A stretch of 64,000 nucleotides of DNA from contig CAUEEP010000742.1 in NCBI GenBank assembly GCA_958450365.1, forward strand, positions 1,256,001 through 1,320,000, written 5' to 3'. Shown piece after piece: positions 17,873-39,600 of this stretch. The notes under the pieces were generated by a model. It was not told the DNA's origin. It did no database searches and worked only from the letters and a program-made list of their open reading frames with translations. The DNA comes from Mesorhabditis belari. Lineage: Eukaryota; Nematoda; Chromadorea; Rhabditida; Rhabditidae. Each line of letters starts with the position of its first letter. Position 1 is the first letter of the stretch. The translations under genes were made by a program, and so were the position numbers.

Positions 17873-20320
17873 AAGAAATCAAGAAAAATTAATTCAATTG
17901 AAAAGGCTAAAACAGCTAAAATTTTCTTCTTAAAATGACAATGACTTAAAATGACAATCCTCATCGCAAATTCTTTGTGCTATTGTTATATTGTTTTGAT
18001 GGGGAATCCTTGAATTGTATGAGTAGATCGAATGTCATGTTCACCGAATCTCTACCCGTTCTCTAGTCTTTGTAAAGTAATGGAGACAACGCTTCACCTG
18101 GACAGCCGAATATAGACTTTTTGGTCTCATTCATTCACAACATTCAGCCTTCTGACTGTGAGAGGATCGATCCCCTCCCCCACCCCAAAAGTGAGTAAAC
18201 AAAATGGTGCACGCTTTGGGGTAGAGTGGGATAGGGGTTCAGGGTACCGCCTCGATTCCGATTTCGCCAAAACCCTTTCCCCAATCTCGAGTGTCTCATC
18301 CAAATCTTTCGTTGCCTAGTTATGAGCTGATTTTTTGACAAGACAAGACATAGTTTAGTATCAATTTCTAACAATAAATAAAAGATATAGTATAAATAAC
18401 AATTCGGCAACAAAATAAAGCAATTCGGCAATTTCATAACTCTAGAAATAAAATGAAAACCCCTAAACTTCTTTTAAACTTTAAAATCTTTTTTTTAAAG
18501 TCTTTTTCGCCAATTCCTTTCAATGATCAGGTTTTTTTCTGGCCACATTACGAGTCTTGGGGTCGGATCTTTCGGGGGAAAGAAAAGATCTAACCCTTTC
18601 TCCTTTCTCTCTTCCTTTCTCTCTTCCTTTCTTCCTTTCTTCCTTTCTTCCTTTCTTGAGGTGCCAGGCACTGTCAAGCCAGTCTCTAACGAAAAGACCC
18701 ACACCAGAGACTTTTTCCATCATCATCATCCCTCTAAACCATCCCCTTAAAGTGTCCTGATTCTTGTGACGGGATGGCAACTCGATAAATCTACAATCTT
18801 GTAGTTCAACTCGTTAGCTAAAGTTTCAATACTTTACCTTACAAGCTTTAGCTTCAGTTAACCATAAAGATAAGACAGAAAGACATGCTTTAAGGCTGAA
18901 GATACTAATGTACATGTTATCAGATCTTAAAAATGAATACTAATCGATTCTGCTGTAGGCAAGCAGAATATGAAGCTTCAAGCGGCTTCAACTAGCTAGT
19001 AAGAGCTTCAACTAGCTACTAAGAGCTTCAACTAGCTAGTAAGAGCTTCAACTAGCTATTAAGAGCTTCAACTAGCTAGTAAGAGCTTCAACTAGCTAGT
19101 AAGAGCTAGTTGAAGCTGAATAAGTGCTTGTTTTCATATCATTTCTCTAATAATGTAAATAATTTCTGCACAAATCCCTCAACATTTTCAAATCAAATCC
19201 AATTCCACAAGATTCTCAGAAAAGAGCGGTGACTGTCTTTGAAATGGAAGATGGCTTCCTGTCAACCTCTTCTCTTTCTCTCTCTTGTATAGGCCAAAGG
19301 CGGTTGCCGGTTGAGGTTTGGTACAGGGAAGGCTGTGAGGCTAAAGGAGTACTGAGGTACTGCTGAGGACCTCAGTTCAAAGTAAATAGAGCAACCCCTT
19401 CACCTTTCTCCTTTTACCCGACCGACCTCTTCTCTTCCCACCTTTTTGCTAACTATAAGCTTCAACTTTTTACTCTTTCCTTTACCCAATCCTTAAAAAT
19501 ATCAGCACTCAAGCAACAGAGTCCGATTTAGGAATTGAACTCAAGTTTAAGCTCATCTACAAATCAATATAGGAAACCCGAAGCCAAGCGTGTACTTTGA
19601 GCGAGAAAGAAAGACAAGAAGCTGTTCGTTTGCCGGAAAACAAAGTGTTGACGCTGTTTGGAATCTTTTCTATAGTTTAACTACAGAAAGGACAAGTTCA
19701 AAGTGCGCTAAAAACTGTGCATTTTTCTAAACATTTCCCTTCAATTCCCCCCCAACCTTTCCCTCTTTTTTTTCCTATTCATTTTCGAACTCCACCCCAA
19801 CTTCTCCCCTTTCACGTGATTCCCGAGAAAGAGTTGAACGAGTTTCTGAATGGCAATCCAACTGCTGTCAACTGTAAATTTCCGATGTAAACAGCTTTTG
19901 TTGGAAAGGAGTTTTGTTTGAGCGCTTTCTCTCGCGAATTTCTATAATACTAGGGTAGAATACTGTGCGATTGAGACGACAACAAGTATTGGAGTAAACG
20001 GATGACTCATCTTAGAGATTATTCTAAAATAAAAACGGCTATTTAGAAGTCAAACATCTTTACCATTCATTTCATTGATCAACAAGGGTAAACTCTAAGT
20101 TAATATCTCGAAGTTCTCTAAGTTCTCTACGTTTATCGTTGAGTATTGTTGATATTCCTAAGTTCTCTAAGTTGATCAACAAGGGTAAAGTTGGTAGCTT
20201 GGAGAATTTTCCGTTAAAAACAAAGAAAAACCCTTCACCCACTTGTTAAAGACATTTTAACTATAATGAAACCAAAGTTTTCAATATTTTAATATCATTC
20301 ATTAGAGCTACCGTAATAAT
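17873..20320. other. Gene-free spacer with small arrays
   Basis: It holds TTCCTTTC runs at 18600-18658 and AGAGCTTCAACTAGCTAGTA units (20 bp, about seven) at 18985-19112. The segment 18140-18300 and the segment 19200-19440 are locally GC-richer, but no frame with proper splice sites is evident. Confidence 0.55.
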
Positions 20321-20594
20321 TACCGTAAATACTGTAATTGGACCCCACCCGCCCTCGTACAGTCGCGTAGTCGCCAAAGTTTTTTTGTATTTCATTTTTT
20401 TCAAAGTGCTCGTACTCTAAAAAAAAAGGCGCCTTTGGTATCAAAAAATAGCTGAAATTCAGGGCTATTTTTTGTTACCTAAGCGCCCATTAGTAGCATA
20501 AACCAGTGTCGAGAAAAACCTCGTTCAAAGCTAGACTACCCAACACTCCGCACCGTCATTATGGGCGTGGGGTACTATTATAGTATTTACGGTA
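20321..20594. mobile_element. MITE of the TACCGTAAATACTGTA family, copy 2
   Basis: Same terminal inverted repeats and core as the 17428-17701 copy, but in the opposite orientation. It is noncoding. Confidence 0.9.
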
Positions 20595-22800
20595 AATTTT
20601 CTACGTCAAATGATATTAAAATTACGTAGAAAGGTTTAATTTGAATCAAATGAAAATGTGAAGAGAAAAGGGGTTCAGCAGTCCCCTGCCAGATAGGGTC
20701 AAGCTTAAAACTCAGCTAGTGATCTACTTTTTGATTCATTCGGGAATTCTCTTGCACAAAAGCCAAAATCCCTTTGAAAAGTGAGATTTTTTCGTTTTTA
20801 GCACAAAATTTCTAGTAAGGTATGATCAGGGATTTCACAAAAATGAATCTAGAAATCTTATGGATTTGACTAGAGAATAGCTCTGTTTAGAGCTAAGTGC
20901 TCGACTTTATTGAGTGTTTATGAGAGTTGAAATGAAGCCAAATAGGGCCAAGCTTAAAACTCAGCTAGTGATCTACTTTTTGATTCATTCAGGAATTCTC
21001 TTGCACATTACTAATTTTATTTTACTATTACTAAACTTTTTAGTGTAAAAAGTCTTTAAAACTATGACTTATATCGAAAGATTTCTTTTCAATGTTTTTA
21101 GATCATCAACTCATTCTTCTTTTCTTTAAACTCATTCTTCTTTTCCTTTTCTATTAAATCATTAAAGCGACATCTTACAAATAGAAAAGCTGATACTTTT
21201 TGAACTTTTTGAACGTACAGTCTTCCCCACACACACACACATATTCATCCCATTCTTTTCTCTGTCAACTTTCGAACTTTTGAATGCTTTCTCAATTTAG
21301 CTATGAGACTTTATCAGAGGAATGATCAGACGAAACGTCATAAGAATGATCGGGGATAAAGTCTAGGTCTTTAGGCCCTAGACGCGACGCATCATCTGTG
21401 CTGCGCCAGCGTGACGTCTCTCTGTGTGACTGGAGGACTGGTGCAGAGAGAAGAGAAATTTGTGGGGAAAAGCATCCACATATCGTACAGTCTTCCCCAC
21501 ACACACACACACACACACACACATTCATCCCATTCTTTTCTCTGTCAAATCTCTTTCCTCTCTTTTACTCTCAACGACAAAGCTTTTCGAAATCGTATCT
21601 CAACCACGACAATGGACCAAGCCATTGATTTTTGTGATTTTAATCTTTCAAACTCAACTCATCAACGATCCGTCACGGTTCTTTTCTTGAAAAAGAAAAA
21701 ACTAGAAAAAGCAAAGGTCTTCTTTTCTTTTTCTTTTTCTTTTTCTTTACTTAAGATGAAGGCCGGTTGAGGTGGTCTTCTCGTCTGTTTGCAGGAGAGA
21801 TTACCTGCCATATTGGGAATGGGGAATGGAATGGATTGAGAATGGATTGAGATGAAGAAAGGTCATCTAAAAGACTTGCCCCAATCACTCAAGACTTTTT
21901 CTTTTGCTTTGATTGATCCGGATTGACCTCTATCAATCTGACACTGATGTTAGCTTTCAGTTTTTGAATGCCATTTTTGAATACCATTTTTAAATACCAT
22001 TTTTGATTACCATTTTTAAATGCTGTTTTTCAATGCCATTTTTAAATGCCTGACTCTTAGCTCTCTTAGCTCTATAGCTTGTATAACTTTTGAATATCTT
22101 TGCTGACAGTACTTTTCATTGATCCGGATTGACCTCTATCAATCTGACACTGATGTTAGCTTTCAGTTTTTGAATGCCATTTTTGAATGCCATTTTTAAA
22201 TGCCCTTCGGCTCTTCGGTATGACTCTTAGCTCTTAGCTTGTATAACTTTTGAATATCTTTGCTGACAGTACTTTTCCTTTTGGACGGAGAATGAGCTTG
22301 GAAAAGTTGAAACTTGATGACTGGCACTGGGACTTAAACTGGGACTTAAACACACTCAAACTGAGACTTAAACAGTAAAATTGTAGACTTTAAATAACCC
22401 AAGAAAACTTGAAAATACTGAACTACTGAGTCAAAAAAAGTGATTGAGTTTTGAGATTTTCATCATTTACTCTTATTCCTCTTTTCTTCTTCTTCTTCTT
22501 CTTCTTCTTCTTCATCATCTTTAGGCTTAACTTCTCTTTTCTCCGTCTCTCAAATGTGGGGGTTCTTAGCCGGATTTCCGTTGGTGTGCACGAAAAGAGA
22601 AAAATTCGAAAAAAGAGACTGACTGCCGAGCGGACGACCGGGCCACGACCTCTCGATTTGACGAGTCGACCCAATCATCTCAAATACCGTACACAAATGA
22701 TTTCATAACAAATTTCTACTTCTTAATTCTACAAATAATTGTAAATAGTTCTTCTGACTCTGGCTTTGATTGTTTTACAAGTTTAAATCAAGCTGGAAGT
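20595..22800. repeat. Gene-free spacer with three local duplications
   Basis: Three local duplications are present. GGGCCAAGCTTAAAACTCAG plus about 50 bp occurs near 20694 and 20943. GTACAGTCTTCCCCACACAC with its CA run and right flank occurs at 21217-21270 and 21485-21550. A block beginning TGATCCGGATTGACCTCTAT occurs at 21911-22090 and 22119-22275. A CTT microsatellite is at 22483-22513. No gene is convincing. Confidence 0.65.
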
Positions 22801-22834
22801 CAGACTAGAGCCAAAGCTTAGGTCTAGGCCTGAC

Positions 22835-23060
22835 TTCTAGCTGACCTAGCTGACCTAGCTGACCTAGTTGATCTAGTTGATCTAGCTGACCTAGATGACC
22901 TAGTTGATCTAGCTAACCTAGCTGATCTAGCTAACCTAGCTGATCTAGCTAACCTAGTTGACTTAGCTGGCCTAGATGACCTAGCTGACCTAGCTAACCT
23001 AGTTGACCTAGTTGATCTAGCTAACCTAGCTGACCTAGCTAACCTAGCTCTAGCTACTTT
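22835..23060. repeat. CTAGCTGAC / CTAGTTGAT minisatellite
   Basis: About 20 units of roughly 9-10 bp (GACCTAGCT, GATCTAGTT, AACCTAGCT), with CTAG as the constant core. Confidence 0.9.
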
Positions 23061-24234
23061 TGTAGACTAGATTAAATCAAACTAGTTTTATAGCTTCAGA
23101 ATGGTTCTAACTGTTCATTCACCTCACTTTTACGTCCAGCTGACTCTTCCGAAGTTTGCTCCTCAAAAACAATCGTCGACTCTGTTTTCCTTGAATCTAT
23201 CCGTTTGTTTTCTTGTAAATACACAAATAGGCACAAGCTTTTCCTCCTCTTTTCCCTTTTTTTCCCCCCGCAATCTACCCATATTTGCACGCGTTTTATT
23301 TGCGTGTTTGTGGCCGTTTTCTCCTTTCGATCAGCTGGCTGCTAGGCTGTTCACTTGGATATTTGTGAAGAATAGCTAGCTCAATAAAACTGTTAGACTT
23401 TGAGCGGGTTGAAACACATGCATTCTAGTGCATTCAATTCATGATTTTTAGCTACGATTTTTCGAGTTGAGTTTACTAAAAAGTTTAAAAAGCTTATTTG
23501 AAAGGACAAAAAAAACTTTTCTTTAACACTAGCTTGAGAAAGTTTAGAAAGTTTAGAAAGTTTAGTTCAATCACTAGCTACTGCATTTTTTCTCACTGCA
23601 TACCAGCCAAATTCATTACTATTACACTTTCTGAGTTATATAACAAATCAAGAACCCAATTTCTAATTGCTAAAATAAAGCTTTACCCTATTAAATCCTA
23701 ATTGAATCCTTTCAGATATTAAAGACAGCTATTAAAGCTATTAAAGACAGATATTAAAGCTATTAAAGACAGCTATTAAAGCTATTAAAGACAGATATTA
23801 AAGACCCTATTAAAGACCCTATTAAAGACATTGAATCCTTTCAGCTTGATTCAGAATTATTCTTTATAAATTTATTGAGATGTAAATGTATTTATGGGAA
23901 AAGAGGCAGGGATTGGTTGTGAGAAAGGGAGGGGTGGAGCCTTTCCACAGAACCGAATCGTCCAATGTTTACCTACCTGAACAAGGAATGGGGGAAACGG
24001 TGAGATGTCATAGAAATAGAGAATTATGAGGTGAAAGAGGTGAAAGAAGTGGAAGAGGTGGAAGAGGTGCTCCCCTCTCCCTCCATTCATCCCCATTCCC
24101 CCTATCACCCTTCAATGAATTCTTTTTTCTCAATCTCTTTCTACATTTCTCGATTTGATGAAATTACACCTTAAAACTCATAAATCTTCAAGAAAAATGG
24201 CAATAATGACTTTCGTTTTAAGCTCTGCTATCTG
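23061..24234. other. Gene-free spacer
   Basis: A 13-15 bp array, AGACAGATATTAAAGCTATTA, lies at 23718-23830. Otherwise it is AT-rich sequence with pyrimidine tracts. No convincing exon. Confidence 0.5.
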
Positions 24235-24596
24235 CTCAGCTCAGCTAAACTCAGCTCAGCTAAACTCAGCTCAGCTAAAAGTAGCTCAGCTAAACGCAGC
24301 TCAGCTAAACTCAGCTCAGCTAAACTCAACTCAGCTTAAACTCAACTCAGCTTAAACTCAACTCAGCTTAAACTTAGCTCAGCTAAAAGTAGCTCAGCTA
24401 AAAGTAGCTCAGCTAAAAGTAGCTCAGCTTAAACTCAGCTCAGCTTAAACTCAGCTCAGCTTAAACTCAGCTCAGCTTAAACTCAGCTCAGCTAAACTCA
24501 GCCCAGCTAAACTCAGCTCAGCTAAACGCAGCTCAACTAAACTCAACTCAGCTTAAACTCAGCTCAGATAAAAGCAGCTCAGCTAAACTCAACTGA
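24235..24596. repeat. Minisatellite CTCAGCTCAGCTAAA
   Basis: About 24 units of 14-15 bp with variants (AAAGTAGCTCAGCT, AACGCAGCTCAGCT). It lies upstream of pha-4. Confidence 0.95.
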
Positions 24597-24834
24597 AGCT
24601 TTCCATTTTCATAAACTTCGATCATTTCTATATTATCAACTTTCTCATTTCTTGATCTACTGATTGATAAGCTTTGTTTTGACCCTTAGTCCCTATCTCA
24701 TGCTATCAATTTCTCTTTTCCGTGCCTGATCAATTCTAATCGAATTTGAAGCAACTAAAAAGTTTCAATGTCATTAATTTAATCATAAATGACTTTTAAG
24801 TATTTCCAACCAGATCCAGAAAGCAGCAGTACGA

Positions 24835-24920
24835 CCAGGCGCAAGTGAAAGCCACAGATACTGATGATCAGAGCTAGATGTTCAGAGCTAGATGATCAGA
24901 GCTGACTCTGGCAAAAAAAA
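24835..24920. repeat. Short-form copy of the GATCAGAGCTA locus
   Basis: AAAGCCACAGA, three GATCAGAGCTAGAT-type units, then GCTGACTCTGGCAAA. The same left and right flanks bracket the expanded array at 29157-29680 in pha-4 intron 2. Confidence 0.85.
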
Positions 24921-25435
24921 AACCCTGCCATCAAAACAACTCTGAACTAGCAAAAGCAACTTTTCCGATCAATCTCCAGCTCAAAAAGTTTACCCAAAGC
25001 AACAAAGAAATACAAACTTTGGATATTTGCTCATTAGATCCTCCCCCTCCTTGTCTCTTAAATGTTTAAATATTTGATTTCTTCGCACTTCTCCTTTTTT
25101 TTCCCCTTCTTCCACTTTCTCTTGATGTTCCCTATTTGCCCATCCACCCCGTATCTATTTACAAATATTCACATGCTCAGTGTTTGTTTCAAAGAAAATT
25201 ATATTTGTGTTTGTTGTTTCTTCACTCACTCGTTTTGTTTGACACAAGCAAATTTGGATAGTGGTCAACTATCGATTTTGTTTCAGGGTCACGTTTTTAA
25301 AGAGTGTAAAAGCTAGCCCGTACTTTTCTTTTGAAATGTACTAAAGTACTTTTTATTTTGAAATGTTTTAAAGTCAAGTCAGAAGTTACTTCATAAAATC
25401 GGGTTCATAAAAGGTAGAGGACAGGTTTGGACCTG

Positions 25436-25620
25436 GTTCTAACTCGGGATCTAGCTCTGATCTAGCTTTGATCTAGCTCTAATCTAGTTCTGCTCTAGCT
25501 CTAATCTAGCTTTGATCTAGCTTTGATCTAGCTTTGATCTAGCTTTGATCTAGCTTTGATCTAGCGTTGAACTAGCTCTGATCTAGCGTTAATCTAGCTC
25601 TGATCTAGCTTGATTTACAG
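25436..25620. repeat. CTAGCTTTGAT minisatellite
   Basis: About 15 units of 11-12 bp (CTAGCTTTGATC, CTAGCTCTGATC), 220 bp upstream of the first proposed pha-4 coding exon. Confidence 0.9.
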
Positions 25621-25839
25621 GTCCAAAGTTTAGCTCCCTACTCAGGATCTGATTTTGATAACTGGAAACCCAAGGTGTTTGCTAGGCTAGATGAAATGAG
25701 ACTGCTAAACAATGAGCTGCATTTCACTGCTTTACTCTTTCAAGTCTTAATGTATTTGCTTTCATTCTTCACCTTTCCCATTTTGATCTTCTTTTCCATT
25801 TTCACAAAATACATAACCAAACTTGCAGGTGTTCGAGCG

Positions 25840-36031
<10,192 letters not shown>

Positions 36032-37389
36032 TTGAAAATTGGAAAAAACGGAGAATACCTCTTTTTCTTGTTCTTTATGCTTAAGAAAACTGAAAGAAAT
36101 GCTTTCTGATGGAGAGAAATTCGAGTTAAAAACTTTAAAAGAACAAAAAATCAGTGTTACTTTTGACTTTTATTTAACCAGTTAAAGACAATGATTATAA
36201 CGATGATTGCAATGAGTTATTTCAAAAGAAATATGTCACTCTATTGCATCAGATTTAGTTTGTTTCAGAGAAAACTCTAGCATAAAGAACATTTGAAAAG
36301 ATTTAGTTCATTTGTTCAATCTTTCCAATCATCTTTCCCCTCATCCAATCTCTCCAATCATCTTTCCCCTGATCCCCATCACTCCCAGCACCCAAGAAAC
36401 GTTAGACAGCGATCTCGCTAGTGTACATAACTTTACTACGAACTATTATACGATTTATTTTAAACGATATTTTGAATGTTAAAAGTTGATACATTGATAC
36501 TTCGAATCATTTTTTATCGTTTTTTTTTCAATTTTTCTTTGCTAAACGGTTCACCACTCACCAAGATGCCTTGAACTTTTGAAATCCAAAAAATCATTGA
36601 AATCCCAGATCCTTGCATTTTCTTTCTATCTTTCATTTAAACCTTTTGAGCTTTTCTTCAATTCTCATTTCAATTCGGATTTGAATTCTGATTGAATTTG
36701 GATTTGAATTCGGATTTGAATTCTCATTTGAATTCTCATTTGAATTCTCATTTGAATTCTCATTTGAATTCTCATTTGAATTCTCATTTGAATTCTCATT
36801 TGAATTCTCATTTGAATTCTGATTTCTCAATCTCTTCGGCCAACACTTGGTTGTGATGTTGAAAGCCAAAAAAACTAAACGCTTTTCTCTTTTCTCTTTT
36901 CGATTCTATAGCTAAAAAAAAGCTTAAATTGCATTTTTTCTTTGTGCAATTTAGTCTTTTTATAAAAAGTACACGATTACTTGACTCTAAATGTCCTTAA
37001 ATGTCCCTAAATGTCTTTTTTTGTTTCATCTCTCTCATGTGCACAATAGCTTTTCTATGTTATTATTTTTTTGTTCAATTCTCATTCAACGAAATTCCCC
37101 TGCTTCTCGATTTTTCATAATGAAATTTGTGTTTTTCTCTTTTCTCTTTTCTATTTTTTCTTTTCTCTTTTTTCTTTTTTCTTTTTCTTTCTCATCAAAT
37201 GCATCAATGAAAAACTCGAAGATTCTTTCAATCAATCAACTTTATTTTTTGCTTTCTTTAAGAAAATTGGTCAAAAAGAATAGGGAAAACTTTTTTACTT
37301 TACTTGATTCAATTCATAAACTTTTAACCATCTATTTCATCGATTTTAACCCAAAGAGAGAAAGAGAGGAAGCTAAAAAAGAGAGAGAA

Positions 37390-37420
<31 letters not shown>

Positions 37421-38025
37421 AAGAGAAGAAAGAAAGAAAGAAAGAGATCCTTCTAGGTATTCACAATTTGACCAATTTTTTTTTTCCCTTTACTTTGCCA
37501 TATTCTTATTTAAAATTTCAACTGAATAACTGAAAATTAGAATGAAATTTTCCCGTCGATATTTCCGTGATTTAAAAAAGAAAACTTGGCCCTAAAAACT
37601 CAGAAAAAATGAAAAGCGATCCCTAAATTGCCTGTGTCAGTGAAAATATTTCATCGTTGAGTCATTTTTCTTTTTTTTTTTTGATTTTTCTTTATTTTTA
37701 TCCCTTTCTCTTCACCTCTTCGATGAAATCTCTTTTCATTTTTTTTCTTTTTTTTGCATTTTTTTTTGTTTTATTTCTTTCATCTATATTTGAATATTTT
37801 AAAAAGTGAATAAATATTTGAACTAAACGATTCGTTAATGGGGAAAAGAACATCGAATTGAATCGTACTGATAAGTATAGAACAGTACTGATGAGTACAG
37901 AACAGTACTGATGAGTACAGAACAGTACTGATGAGTACAGAACAGTACTGATGAGTACTGATAAATCTCAAATTGAACAGAGATCTACCAATATACTTAC
38001 CTTTTACCTTATTAAATATTTAAGA
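36032..38025. other. 3' flank of pha-4, simple repeats only
   Basis: GAATTCTCATTT units lie at 36710-36830 (the asparagine/serine/glutamate frame there is an artefact), GA-rich repeats at 37365-37450, and ACAGTACTGATGAGT units at 37873-37962. No exon seen. Confidence 0.6.
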
Positions 38026-39600
38026 TAGACTTTGATAGTACTGACTTGCTTGACTTTAGTACTTTGATAGTACTGACTTGCTAAAGACTTGACTTGCTAA
38101 AGGCTTGACTTGCCAAAGACCGGGAAAAGGAGACTTTGATAGACTCTGATAGACTCTGATAGACTCCTTCATTGACCCATTTAATCAAGTTTTTTTTTGG
38201 TTGCGTTGCGCAAAAACGGAATCTCTGAATGTTCATGCAATCTTTTTCCTCTCTTGACACCTTCAATCCCCATTTTCATATTTGAAATAAACAACTCGTT
38301 AAGGGGGGAAAAGAAAACGAAATTGAATCGTAAAGAGCAGTATTGATGAGTACAGATAAATCTGTAATTGAACAGTAACTAGATCTATCTAGATCTAGAT
38401 CATATACTCCCCTTTTACCTTATTAAACCGTAATCAACTTAATAAAGGTTGCACCGGAAAAACAACTTAATCCTTGACTAAATTCAGCACTTAACTATAG
38501 CTAGATTAGAGACAGAAGAACGAGTTATACAAGTTTATACAAGTTTTCTTCAACTCTCCAAACAGTTTTCAACATACCGTACTCAATAAATCTCAAATTT
38601 TTCAGTCAAGTGTCTGTCTGTCACCAAACCCGCCCTTCTCGAGTTCATTGAATATCTTTTTTCTTTCTACAGCTGCCATTAACCGGCTCTCCCTTCCCGT
38701 CCTGCCATTGTCTGGCATCATTTTTTGCGAAAAGCGATCAAGGCACACCTTCTTATGTCCCAGAAAAAAAAGCAAGAAGAAAGCCAGTTTTTTTGTGTGC
38801 TTGTCTTTTTTGTGACTTGACGCCGACCGGTTGTTTATGTGTGTAAGGGGTTGAGAGGGGAGAGGGGAAAGGTGAAAGGCTTAGGGTTAGGGTTAAGGGT
38901 TATTGGGTCGATGAAAGAAATGTTCAGGGACTTTACAAAATAAATTCATTAATTCAAGGTATTCAATCAAAAAACTACAATTATAGTGACAAAATATAGT
39001 CAATAAATCGATTGGGGACATTTGATATGCCATTGAAAACCCAACCCTTTGCCATTGAAAATCCAACTCACTTTAGCCTCAAATTTCTTGGTGTTGGGCT
39101 GTTCAATTTAAATAGTTTTTTGTATGAATTGTTAGTGAAAGACTTGGTGTATCCGATGATAAAAAGAAGATTTAAATTGGATAACTCAACACAAAGATCT
39201 TTAAGCTTAAAGTTAGACTGATAAAGGCTTGACTTGCTAAAGACTAAAGGACTAAAGACTGGGAAAAGGAGACTTTGATAGACTTTGATAGTATTGACTT
39301 GCTTGACTTCAGTACTTTGATAGTACTGACTTGCTAAAGACTTGACTTACTAAAGACTAAAAGGACTAAAGACTGGGAAAAGGTGACTTTGATAGAGTCT
39401 GATAGAGTCTGATAGACTTTGATAGAGTCTGATAGACTTTGATAGAGTCTGATAGACTTTAATACACTTTGATAGTCCTCCTTCATTGACCCACTTAATC
39501 AAGCTTTTTTTGACGTCTCAACGTTGCGCAAACGGAATCTCTGAATGTTCATGCAATCTTTTTCCTCTCTTGACACCTTCAATCCCCATTTTCATCAAGT
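38026..39600. repeat. Duplicated 250-300 bp segment, 1.25 kb apart
   Basis: 38026-38280 and 39275-39596 share GACTTTGATAGTACTGACTT, a GATAGACTCTGATAG array (longer in the right copy) and a unique right end (GGAATCTCTGAATGTTCATG through CAATCCCCATTTTCAT). The sequence between is AT-rich, with CTTAGGGTTAGGGTTAAGGG at 38879-38898. Confidence 0.85.

Noticed and set aside
36991..37533. 180-codon frame downstream of pha-4
   Set aside because: It is low complexity (phenylalanine/serine then arginine/glutamate from GA repeats), with no homology or splice context.
38879..38900. Interstitial telomere (TTAGGGTTAGGG)
   Set aside because: Only two to three imperfect hexamers, and not the nematode TTAGGC unit.
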